DNA of 6,013 nucleotides from an uncultured Desulfuromonadales bacterium (GCA_945788205.1 CALZLE010000152.1:1-6013); one strand, 5' to 3'; numbered from the stretch's first letter, positions 1 to 5,686 are shown. The notes: generated from the sequence alone by a model not told the origin. Made by a program: numbers and translations.

Positions 1-1
1 A

Positions 2-649
2 TGCGCAAGAAACCTTCCCTATTGTATCAAGGCAAATTTTAAGCACATCAAAAATGATCATCCTTTTGTTATTCAAATCATCCTTTTGCTTACCGTATTT
101 ATAATAGGCATGTTATTAGGTGGCGCGAAGGAAGCAAGTTTAATTGGATCGGATATAGCCTCCTCAGAAACTTACGATAAACTCTTGGTCACCATGTTAA
201 CGATTTTTGCAATTTTCATTTCTGTTTCTGGATTTGGAGTTTACAAAACACTTGTTATGAAACTAGAACACGTCTTTGAAAAAGACATGAAAGAAAAAGA
301 AAAATATATTTTTGCAAAACTTTATAATGATTTGTCATATGCGTTTTACAATCAATATGAAATTGAGCATAAAAATAAAAAAGCTTTAGAACAATCAATA
401 AAAAAAATTAAAATTGCACAAGTTTACGCTCAAGAACTTGATGAGTCCAATAAAACATGCGAAAGGCTTATCGGTCAAATTTACAACAATCATGCATATT
501 ATTTGGCCGAAAGAGGTTATGAGAAGGACAAAGTAAAGGCAATGCAGTTCGTGGACCTATTGGAAGCAAAACTAACTTCTTTCCCTGATGTTGACGACGA
601 ACATTGGCTGGAAACAATAAATTTTGTTAAAAGCAAATATTCACTGTAA
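2..649 (+). CDS. Partial two-helix membrane protein with cytoplasmic alpha-helical domain, unrecognised
   Basis: The reading frame is open from the left edge to TAA at 647-649, giving 215 visible residues. The only start candidate inside the window, TTG at 86, has no Shine-Dalgarno sequence and would cut the first membrane helix in half, so the true start lies upstream. Visible parts: a hydrophobic helix at about residues 20-42 (FVIQIILLLTVFIIGMLLGG), a short polar loop, a second helix at about 61-83 (LLVTMLTIFAIFISVSGFGV), then about 130 residues rich in Lys, Glu and Tyr that look helical. A TPR-like stretch sits near the end (YNNHAYYLAERGYEKDKVKA). The hairpin topology with a large cytoplasmic helical tail suggests a membrane-anchored interaction or signalling protein, but I do not recognise the family. 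It is clearly more AT-rich, with A/T-ending codons, than the kinase downstream, which fits horizontal acquisition. No operon partner is visible: the next gene remnant is on the opposite strand. Confidence 0.75.
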   Translation, partial: CARNLPYCIKANFKHIKNDHPFVIQIILLLTVFIIGMLLGGAKEASLIGSDIASSETYDKLLVTMLTIFAIFISVSGFGVYKTLVMKLEHVFEKDMKEKEKYIFAKLYNDLSYAFYNQYEIEHKNKKALEQSIKKIKIAQVYAQELDESNKTCERLIGQIYNNHAYYLAERGYEKDKVKAMQFVDLLEAKLTSFPDVDDEHWLETINFVKSKYSL

Positions 650-716
650 GGAATTTATCTTGTTTTGTATGCCCTTGTTTTTCAAGTACTGCTTGACAAC
701 GCTTGGCTTTTTTCAA

Positions 717-756
717 TCCGCCACCAACCCGCGCGCAACGGGTTGAGATGGGCGGA
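717..756. terminator. Long interrupted hairpin between converging gene ends
   Basis: TCCGCC (717-722) pairs with GGCGGA (751-756), and inside it CAACCCG (725-731) pairs with CGGGTTG (739-745). The loop is seven bases and the two stems are separated by a small asymmetric internal loop. It lies 67 bases past the stop of the left membrane protein gene and directly past the minus-strand frame that ends at 757, so it could be a bidirectional terminator. Neither side has a clear T-tract after the stem, so a REP-like palindrome is an equally good reading. Confidence 0.4.
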
Positions 757-832
757 CTACGATGAGGTCACTGTTTTGCTTTCCGGCAAATAGTCGGGAT
801 GAATCGGGCACTCATTCATGCGAGGAAAGATA

Positions 833-975
833 TCAGTGTCGCAGCTCGTCGACAAGCGCTCGATATTCCTCTTCGCCTTTATCAAAAGGCAGCAATGCAA
901 CGCGTTCGGATATTCGACTCCGAAAAGAACTTTAAACCGCTTGCGCTTACGTTTGACATTCCGTTTTTCTGCCAT
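833..975 (-). pseudogene. PilZ-type c-di-GMP receptor remnant with internal deletion
   Basis: A minus-strand gene starts at ATG 975-973, with GGAG at 984-981 five bases upstream, so the 5' end is intact. The first ~25 codons (MAEKRNVKRKRKRFKVLFGV) look like the N-terminus of short PilZ proteins; the RKRKR stretch fits the RxxxR motif that binds cyclic di-GMP. After PNAL the original frame runs into unlikely sequence and stops at 757. One of the other frames of the same strand reads PFDKGEEEYRALVDELRH and stops at 833, which resembles the C-terminal helix that closes many PilZ domains (EYxxLxxEL). Start and end therefore belong to one gene of usual length about 100-120 residues, while the central beta-barrel with the D/NxSxxG motif is gone and the junction is out of frame. 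No function is expected. PilZ assignment rests on pattern memory, not on a search. Confidence 0.5.
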
Positions 976-980
976 TATCG

Positions 981-984
981 CTCC
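981..984 (-). promoter_or_regulatory. Ribosome binding site of the PilZ-type remnant
   Basis: On the minus strand GGAG is followed by CGATA and then ATG, an ideal five-base spacing. This favours ATG 975 over the longer in-frame start at 1056 and shows that the gene's translation start has survived. Confidence 0.6.
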
Positions 985-1041
985 AGCTATTCCCCTCAGC
1001 ACAGCAACCAGCGTCCTCAAATCATAGTAAACCACAGAATA

Positions 1042-1071
1042 ATTAATTGTTTTCAATTCTTTTTAGGTCAA
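1042..1071 (-). promoter_or_regulatory. Candidate promoter for the PilZ-type remnant
   Basis: On the minus strand TTGACC (1071-1066) matches the -35 consensus at five of six bases. ATTAAT (1047-1042), 18 bases on, matches the -10 box at four of six. Transcription would start near 1035, about 60 bases before ATG 975. It overlaps the CAATT/AATTG repeats, so a regulator bound there would cover it. Confidence 0.35.
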
Positions 1072-1084
1072 AAAATTAGAATTG
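1045..1084. repeat. Operator-like inverted repeats, CAATT/AATTG half-sites
   Basis: AATTG (1045-1049), CAATT (1054-1058) and AATTG (1080-1084) form two dyads: AATTG-N4-CAATT, and CAATTCT (1054-1060) with AGAATTG (1078-1084) as a perfect 7-bp inverted repeat 17 bases apart. They sit between the minus-strand PilZ-type start and the plus-strand kinase start. This is a natural place for a shared operator, but the stretch is AT-rich, so some of the symmetry could be chance. Confidence 0.35.
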
Positions 1085-1113
1085 TTTATTTCTTTACCCG
1101 GAAACGTTAAAAT
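1082..1113 (+). promoter_or_regulatory. Weak candidate promoter for the kinase operon
   Basis: TAAAAT at 1108-1113 matches the -10 box at five of six bases, but no good -35 lies 17 bases upstream; TTGTTT at 1082-1087 is 20 bases away. It is the best sigma-70-like candidate before the kinase and would give a leader of roughly 20 bases. No GG-N10-GC sigma-54 site was seen. Confidence 0.25.
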
Positions 1114-1125
1114 CCACCAACTCCC

Positions 1126-1132
1126 AGGGGGG
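1126..1132 (+). promoter_or_regulatory. Ribosome binding site deciding the kinase start
   Basis: AGGGGGG is followed by AAAATTG and then ATG at 1140, a spacing of seven bases. The in-frame TTG at 1137 would be only four bases away, so ATG 1140 is the better start. Confidence 0.6.
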
Positions 1133-1139
1133 AAAATTG

Positions 1140-4016
1140 ATGCTCAGTGTCTACACTATTTCAATCACCCAGGTTTCGTTCGGCATCCTGCTGATGTTCT
1201 ATGCCAACATCCTGGGCTTCAAAACCAGCAGCCGTGTTCCAGGCAGGCTGCGAGGCAGCTGGTCTTTCCTGAATGCCTTCATGGGCTTTTTTCTACTCGG
1301 CTATATCGGCTACATCTATCTCCTGATCAATAAACCATCCCTTCCGTTGGAGATTCTCACCGCGAGCATCTTCCTTGGCGGCGCTATTTTTGTCTGCCTG
1401 GTGATGACATTAACCCGCAGCACCCTGGCCGGAATTCATGCAGCCAATGAACGGTTAAATGAGAAATACCATGATCTTGAACAGGAGATTGACAGACGGG
1501 TGACCTCCGAAGCTGCGTTGCAGCAGGCTCAGGCTCAGCTCGAGATGCGGGTCCTGGAGAGAACCGCAGAGCTCGAAGCGACCAATCAGGAACTGCAGCG
1601 GGCCATCACCCTTAAGGAATCAGCAGACGCCGAGCTACGGGCTTCTCATGCCGAATTGCATCAAATATTTGAAGCCGCGGGGACCGGCATCCGCATGATC
1701 GATTGCCAGGGAAGCCTGCTGCGCTACAACCACTCATTCGCCAGCCTGGCCGGGACTAATCCGGAGGAGATGGCGAACCGGAAGTGTCATGAAGTGCTCA
1801 GCTGCGATCTCTGTCAGACTTCAGAGTGCGTCCGGCAGAGCATCCTCAACGGGCAAGAGCAGGTCCAGCGGGAAGTTCATTTCACGCGGCCGGACGGACA
1901 GCAGCTGAAGTGTTCGTTGTCAGCATCGGCCTTCCGTTCAGCAGACGGAGCGCTCCTGGGGATCATCGAAAGCCTCACCGATGTCACGCGCCAGGATGAG
2001 GCCAAGCAGCAGGCCGAAGCGGCCAATCAGGCCAAGAGCCAGTTCCTGGCCAACATGAGTCATGAAATCCGCACGCCGATCAACGGCATCCTCGGCATGA
2101 CCGAGCTCTGCCTCGAGACTGAGCTCAGTAAAGACCAGCAGGAACTGCTAGACACCATCATGTCGGAGGCCAACACCCTCCTGGCAACGGTCAGTGATGT
2201 CCTCGATTTTTCAAAAATCGAGGCAGGAAAGCTGCATCTGGAGCAGACACCATTCAATCCGCGCAATATCATCGAAGACATCTCTACCAGCGTCGCATTG
2301 CGGGCTCATCAGAAAGGGCTCGACTTTGTCTCATATGTCTGCCCGGACATCCCGTCCCGGCTAATCGGTGACCCGGTCCGCCTCAAGCAGATCATTTACA
2401 ATCTGGCCAGCAACGCCCTGAAGTTCACCACTGACGGCGAGATTGCCATCATGGTTGAAAAAGGCCGCGAGACAGAAACCGAGATTGAGCTCTGCTTCCT
2501 GGTCAAGGATACGGGGATCGGGATATCCGAAAAACAGCAGAAAGACATCTTCAGCGGCTTCACCCAGGCCGACAGCTCGACGACCAGAAAATTTGGTGGA
2601 ACCGGACTCGGAACCACCATCGCCAAGCAACTCACCGAACTGATGGGCGGAGAAATCGGCCTGGAAAGTCAAGTCGAACAGGGGAGCTCCTTTCGGGTCA
2701 AACTCAAATTCATCCGGCCGGCCGAACAGCAGGCGCCGTTACTGAACCATGCCATCGACTTGACGGATACCCGCGTCCTGCTGGTGGCCAGCAACCCGTC
2801 CAGCTCCTTTGTCCTGACCGAATACCTGCAGTCTTGGGGCTGTATCATTACGGACCTGCCAGCTTACATGAATCACATTATCAACAATGAAAGCTCCCAA
2901 CTACTGCAATCCTCTTTTGACCTGATTGTCGCCGATCTGCAGATTCTTGAAATGGGGGGCAGTCAGGTTCTAACCAGCATCAAGAACAATCCGACCCTGC
3001 AAGAGATTCCCACGTTGGCGCTGACCTCGATCGGCCAGAAAGGAGACGCCGAGTTCTGTCGGGAAATCGGCATCGATGGCTACCTGCCGAAACCGATCCG
3101 GCAGGACGAGCTGCATAAGGCGCTCGCCCTGATCTTGTTTCCCCCCGAGAACAACCCAGCGGTCTCATCCAAATCCCTGGTCACCAAACACCTGCTGAAG
3201 GATGAAAGTCGCAGCCATCTGCAGATCCTGATTGCCGAAGACCACCCCACCAACCAGCAGGTTGCCCAGCGCCACCTTGAAAAAGCCGGTTATCAGGTCA
3301 CCATTGTCGGCAACGGCCAATTAGCACTTGAAGCAGTTAAAACCAAACAATTCAGCATGATTTTGATGGACATCGATATGCCGGTCATGAACGGCCTGGA
3401 GGCCGCCAGAGCGATACGGTCTCATGAACAAAAGATCGCTTCTTTTACTTCCGACACGACCATATCGCCGGTGAAGAAAATCCCGATTGCGGCAATGACC
3501 GCGCATGCAAAAACCGAGGATCGCGAACAATGCCTTGCTTGCGGAATGGACGACTACATCTCTAAGCCCCTGCGTCGAGAGGACCTGCTGGCCCTGGTTG
3601 AGAAATGGGCAGAACAGCGGATAAGCTCCAATTGCACAACAGCCCAGACCGTAACCGAACATCAAATTGAACCGATCGACTACGCCGGAGCTCTCGCTGA
3701 ATTTGACGGCGACGTCGATTTTCTCGAATCGGTCATCGATGGTTTCATCGCCCATTCAAACGAACAATTCGCGCAGATCGAAACTGCACTCGAAAATAAA
3801 GATTCCGAAATCGTCAGAAAACAAGCTCATGCCATGAAAGGGGGAGCGGCAAATCTCCTGGCCTCGCCACTGTCCGAGGCCGCCAGGCAGCTTGAGGAAT
3901 TAGCGGCCACCGGCGAAACTGATTCGCTTACAGAGTGCTTTATACAGCTTAGAAAAGAATTCAAATGTTTTTCCAATCAGGTGGAAAAGCAGAAAAAGGA
4001 AAGGAGTCTAGAATGA
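1140..4016 (+). CDS. Membrane-bound PAS hybrid histidine kinase with two receivers and Hpt (BarA-like architecture)
   Basis: This 958-residue sensor autophosphorylates on histidine and relays the phosphate internally. Numbering is from ATG 1140. Three hydrophobic helices lie at about 8-27, 42-63 and 70-91, with almost no periplasmic sensor loop. A coiled coil (about 98-170) leads to a PAS domain (about 171-284) with cysteines 216, 222, 225 and 230. HisKA has SHEIRTP with His308. HATPase_c has NLASNALKF (N-box Asn425), DTGIGI (457-462) and GGTGLG (486-491). Receiver 1 (about 543-664) keeps Asp599 and Lys651, but its acidic pocket reads VASN instead of a D/E-D pair, so it is probably degenerate. 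Receiver 2 (about 694-822) is complete: Glu700/Asp701, Asp744, Thr787, Lys809. Hpt (about 842-945) has HAMKGGAANL with phosphorylatable His897. The stop overlaps the start of the small receiver gene, so the two are co-translated and are likely relay partners. The stimulus cannot be read from the sequence. Confidence 0.95.
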   Translation: MLSVYTISITQVSFGILLMFYANILGFKTSSRVPGRLRGSWSFLNAFMGFFLLGYIGYIYLLINKPSLPLEILTASIFLGGAIFVCLVMTLTRSTLAGIHAANERLNEKYHDLEQEIDRRVTSEAALQQAQAQLEMRVLERTAELEATNQELQRAITLKESADAELRASHAELHQIFEAAGTGIRMIDCQGSLLRYNHSFASLAGTNPEEMANRKCHEVLSCDLCQTSECVRQSILNGQEQVQREVHFTRPDGQQLKCSLSASAFRSADGALLGIIESLTDVTRQDEAKQQAEAANQAKSQFLANMSHEIRTPINGILGMTELCLETELSKDQQELLDTIMSEANTLLATVSDVLDFSKIEAGKLHLEQTPFNPRNIIEDISTSVALRAHQKGLDFVSYVCPDIPSRLIGDPVRLKQIIYNLASNALKFTTDGEIAIMVEKGRETETEIELCFLVKDTGIGISEKQQKDIFSGFTQADSSTTRKFGGTGLGTTIAKQLTELMGGEIGLESQVEQGSSFRVKLKFIRPAEQQAPLLNHAIDLTDTRVLLVASNPSSSFVLTEYLQSWGCIITDLPAYMNHIINNESSQLLQSSFDLIVADLQILEMGGSQVLTSIKNNPTLQEIPTLALTSIGQKGDAEFCREIGIDGYLPKPIRQDELHKALALILFPPENNPAVSSKSLVTKHLLKDESRSHLQILIAEDHPTNQQVAQRHLEKAGYQVTIVGNGQLALEAVKTKQFSMILMDIDMPVMNGLEAARAIRSHEQKIASFTSDTTISPVKKIPIAAMTAHAKTEDREQCLACGMDDYISKPLRREDLLALVEKWAEQRISSNCTTAQTVTEHQIEPIDYAGALAEFDGDVDFLESVIDGFIAHSNEQFAQIETALENKDSEIVRKQAHAMKGGAANLLASPLSEAARQLEELAATGETDSLTECFIQLRKEFKCFSNQVEKQKKERSLE
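4001..4006 (+). promoter_or_regulatory. Ribosome binding site of the small receiver, inside the kinase gene
   Basis: AAGGAG lies six bases before ATG 4013, within the last codons of the kinase. It fixes the start at 4013 rather than at the longer in-frame ATG at 3965, and it supports reinitiation across the ATGA overlap. Confidence 0.75.
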
Positions 4017-4411
4017 AAATTCTAGCAGTGGATGATGAGTTCGTCAGTCGCACAAAAATCAGCATGCTGCTTAAATCGCACGGGGACTGTGATTCCGCCA
4101 GCAGCGGCGAAGAGGCCCTGGAACTGTTCATCAAAGCCCATCTGGAAGAGCAGCCCTATCAGCTGATCACCATGGATATTGACATGCCAGGGCTCAGTGG
4201 CCCGGAGGTTGTCAAGCAGATCAGGGCCTACGAACAGCAACATGGCCTCACCTCGCTGGAAAGCAGCGTAAAAATTCTCATGGTGACCGCCATGAATGAC
4301 GGCAAGACCATCATGAGCTCTTTCAAGGAGGGCTGCGAAGGCTACCTGACCAAACCATTCAATCAGGAAGCCATCCAGAAAAGCCTTACCACCATCGGCC
4401 TTTCGGCCTGA
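4013..4411 (+). CDS. Stand-alone CheY-like response regulator receiver
   Basis: This is a 132-residue single receiver domain with every catalytic residue in place: acidic pair Asp7/Asp8 (ILAVDDE), phosphoacceptor Asp55 (LITMDIDMPGLSG), Thr92 (MVTAMND) and Lys114 (YLTKPF). The chain ends just after the last helix, so there is no DNA-binding or enzymatic output domain; like CheY or Spo0F it must act by binding another protein or passing phosphate on. ATG 4013 overlaps the kinase stop as ATGA and has AAGGAG six bases upstream, implying translational coupling. The natural phosphodonor is His897 of the kinase Hpt domain. A longer frame from ATG 3965 would add 16 Lys/Glu-rich residues that do not belong to the fold and is rejected. 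The partner it controls is not in this window. Confidence 0.93.
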   Translation: MKILAVDDEFVSRTKISMLLKSHGDCDSASSGEEALELFIKAHLEEQPYQLITMDIDMPGLSGPEVVKQIRAYEQQHGLTSLESSVKILMVTAMNDGKTIMSSFKEGCEGYLTKPFNQEAIQKSLTTIGLSA

Positions 4412-4419
4412 GACACAAA

Positions 4420-4446
4420 CGGGCTCCCGAAGACTGCGGGAGCCCG
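4420..4446. terminator. Perfect 10-bp GC-rich hairpin after the kinase operon, likely bidirectional
   Basis: CGGGCTCCCG (4420-4429) pairs perfectly with CGGGAGCCCG (4437-4446) around a seven-base loop. It begins eight bases after the receiver stop. On the plus strand the stem is followed by CACCAGCC, without a T-tract; on the minus strand it is followed by TTTGTGT, a better intrinsic terminator. It may end transcription from both sides. Confidence 0.65.
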
Positions 4447-4468
4447 CACCAGCCCCAACCTCACAAGT

Positions 4469-4618
4469 TCAGAGCCCGACCAGCAAAAACGCCGCGCTGG
4501 CGACCACTTTAACGACCCGATTGATGGGCCGATCACATTTTTCTGAAACGATCGTCGCCATCAGATCCCGGTGAGCAATCAACTTACCGAACAGTCGCTC
4601 AAAAGTCAAATTGTCCAC
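4469..4618 (-). pseudogene. Short minus-strand frame with hydrophobic C-terminus, unrecognised, probably a gene remnant
   Basis: From GTG 4618 to TGA 4471-4469 the minus strand encodes 49 residues. A basic-amphipathic start (FERLFGKLIAHRDLMATIVS) leads into CDRPINRVVKVVASAAFLLV, which could be a C-terminal membrane helix. Base use resembles the GC-rich kinase genes. No Shine-Dalgarno sequence precedes the GTG. The same frame continues upstream through one TGA (4621-4619) to ATG 4666 (MWPFIGSSKHMTSLG), so this may be the end of a longer broken gene. The hairpin at 4420-4446 is placed and oriented as its terminator, which supports a formerly expressed gene. An internal ATG at 4561 would give a 30-residue peptide instead. 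I do not recognise a family. Confidence 0.3.
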
Positions 4619-4684
4619 TCAGCCGAGGGATGTCATATGTTTGCTTGATCCAATGAAAGGCCACATAAACAAGGCAAGTATTAG

Positions 4685-4954
4685 CCGCGCCGGAGATTTA
4701 ATTTCAAAACAGCTGTAACTGTTAAAATTGCAGTTCTTTTTGCTTTCCTGGCGGCCGAAACAGGCTTATTAAATCGCGCCATTCGAACAAAATTAGATGT
4801 AGTATCTGCAATATAGGCTGCAGTGAGGCTCCAATTTTTGACTGGAACTGCAGGTGGCTTTGGTATTCACCGAATTAGAATCAACGCAAAAGGGTATGCG
4901 AGTGTTGAATTCGATATTTTTATTAAAAATGGCTCGCAAGAGCGAGATATATAG
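4685..4954 (+). pseudogene. Plus-strand coding-like frame interrupted by one stop, unrecognised
   Basis: One frame runs 90 codons with a single TAG at 4814-4816. The first half reads KIAVLFAFLAAETGLLNRAI, like a hydrophobic signal or membrane segment. The second half reads TGTAGGFGIHRIRINAKGYA followed by SVEFDIFIKN, alternating like beta-strands, and stops at TAG 4952-4954. No ATG with a ribosome binding site is present. GTG 4823 could start a 43-residue product, but without support. The composition and long open stretch suggest the decayed remains of a small exported or membrane protein, though a chance frame is possible. No family is recognised. Confidence 0.2.
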
Positions 4955-5041
4955 CTACCTAAGATGTAATGGTTTTCGTAGGCCCCCTTCCGTCTACAGA
5001 CTTAAGCCTTAAACACCCTGTCCCAAGTGATTTCAGGTAGT

Positions 5042-5060
5042 TGTAACTATTTGAATTACA
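5042..5060. promoter_or_regulatory. Operator-like dyad TGTAA-N9-TTACA
   Basis: TGTAA (5042-5046) and TTACA (5056-5060) are perfect inverted half-sites. They end 15 bases before the -35 box of the promoter at 5076-5103, a usual position for an activator or repressor site. The arms are short and the region is AT-rich, so chance is possible. Confidence 0.3.
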
Positions 5061-5075
5061 GTTTAATTTTATCAC

Positions 5076-5103
5076 TTGACATCCCTAAAACCTGCGATAG
5101 ATT
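5076..5103 (+). promoter_or_regulatory. Sigma-70-like promoter without an obvious gene
   Basis: TTGACA (5076-5081) is a perfect -35 box. Sixteen bases later TAGATT (5098-5103) matches the -10 box at four of six. Transcription would begin near 5110 in a purine-rich leader that opens with GGTG-GCGGAAA-CACC (5115-5129), a short possible hairpin. No normal-sized gene follows: the transcript would run antisense into the transposase remnant. Confidence 0.45.
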
Positions 5104-5297
5104 AGAGTCATACGGTGGCGGAAACACCAAAGAGGCAAAGTAGAGCGGACGACCTTAAAAAAGTCGTTTATGGAGTGGAAGAAGCTCCCAGAAAGACAAA
5201 TCGCTCGAAGAACCGGAACAGTAAAATGAACCGGAAAACCTCTTGGTGATATCCGTCATCGTTGTTTTTGGGGTCCCCCGTCATGCCAACCCGAACT

Positions 5298-5321
5298 ATT
5301 CCGGGGACATAACACCTATTT
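5298..5321 (+). repeat. Left inverted end of the transposase remnant
   Basis: TCCGGGGAC (5300-5308) is followed seven bases later by CTATTT (5316-5321). The same two blocks occur in inverted orientation at 5687-5714. This copy lies just outside the 3' end of the transposase frame, whose TAG stop (5318-5316) falls within the block. TCCGGGGAC-type sequence is, from memory, common at the edges of this transposase family in Geobacter-like genomes. Confidence 0.5.
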
Positions 5322-5686
5322 TTCTTTTCGAGGTCGCCCCGGCAAACCCGGGTGCAGAATTCTTCCCGACATCGCCTCCAGCTGAAAGACAAATTCGTCT
5401 CTGCCGACCGGTCGACCGGTTCGCGTTCCTTTCAGCACAGGTTCTTGTGCCCCTGAATCCTCTTGATGCAGAAAGCTCCTCCAGTCATCGACCATCCCCG
5501 GCAATGTCCTTTCTCGCACCAGGGGGGCAGTTTCAGCTTGGCGGCTGTGAAAATTTACAGCTCGACCACGGATAATCCCAGGCTTGCTTTATCAGTCCTG
5601 CCTTGATGGGGTTCAGTTCAATATAGCGCGCCGCTGCAAGCAGATGAGACTCGTCGAGCACGCAGGAGCCGAAACTCCCCTGAAAC
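5316..5686 (-). pseudogene. REP-associated tyrosine transposase (Y1 family) remnant, N-terminally deleted and frameshifted
   Basis: On the minus strand FQGSFGSCVLDESHLLAAAR followed by YIELNPIKAGLI and DYPWSSCKF is the characteristic second half of the Y1/COG1943 transposase domain (single-stranded DNA transposition or REP mobilisation). The Tyr of RYIELNP probably corresponds to the nucleophile. This frame ends at TGA 5535-5533. The sequence resumes one base out of phase as LVRERTLPGMVDDWRSFL, then RTGRPVGRDEFVFQLEAM and PGRPRKEK, the family's usual C-terminus, stopping at 5316. There are two lesions: the in-frame TGA, and a six-G run (5522-5527) where one base fewer would restore phase. The first half with start codon and HUH metal-binding motif is missing: homology begins directly after the right inverted end, so an internal deletion joined the terminal sequence to the middle of the gene. 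Intact members have about 200-330 residues; this copy cannot be active. Confidence 0.75.

Larger units (their letters stand above)
4955..5293. other. Intergenic stretch with one promoter and no convincing gene
   Basis: Apart from the promoter and dyad at 5042-5103, this stretch shows only a 19-codon frame (5170-5229, MEWKKLPERQIARRTGTVK) without a ribosome binding site, and a 9-bp direct repeat GAACCGGAA at 5210-5218 and 5228-5236. A small hairpin CTCGC-AAGA-GCGAG at 4933-4946 lies just to its left. Minus-strand frames here run on from the end of the transposase remnant and look like read-through. Confidence 0.4.

Noticed and set aside
57..88. Twelve-base direct repeat ATCATCCTTTTG at 57-68 and 77-88
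   Set aside because: It lies inside the coding sequence of a hydrophobic helix rich in Ile, Leu and Phe; too short and too few copies to count as a repeat element.
650..756. Integron attC site behind the AT-rich gene
   Set aside because: The hairpin lacks the paired RYYYAAC and GTTRRRY core sites and the usual attC layout.
757..1056. A 99-codon minus-strand frame as one intact gene
   Set aside because: The first 27 residues lie upstream of a good ribosome binding site and ATG at 975, and the part after PNAL is in a different frame from the family-like ending at 833, so it is treated as a deleted gene.
799..1110. Plus-strand frames of 103 and 69 codons over the PilZ-type remnant
   Set aside because: They have no ribosome binding site and their composition is explained by the minus-strand gene.
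1137..1139. TTG 1137 as the kinase start
   Set aside because: It is only four bases from the ribosome binding site and is followed directly by the better spaced ATG 1140.
2060..3755. Several minus-strand frames of 62-144 codons inside the kinase gene
   Set aside because: They are opposite-strand frames over a fully recognisable GC-rich kinase.
3965..4012. Longer start at ATG 3965 for the small receiver
   Set aside because: It adds 16 non-conserved residues, whereas ATG 4013 has an ideal ribosome binding site and starts exactly at the receiver fold.
5104..5160. Riboswitch such as a c-di-GMP (GEMM) aptamer in the leader after the promoter
   Set aside because: The sequence GGTGGCGGAAACACC does not match the conserved GEMM core, and no regulated gene follows.
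5168..5392. Minus-strand 74-codon frame running past the transposase end
   Set aside because: It starts in the wrong phase of the transposase and continues into intergenic sequence; no start signal or family.
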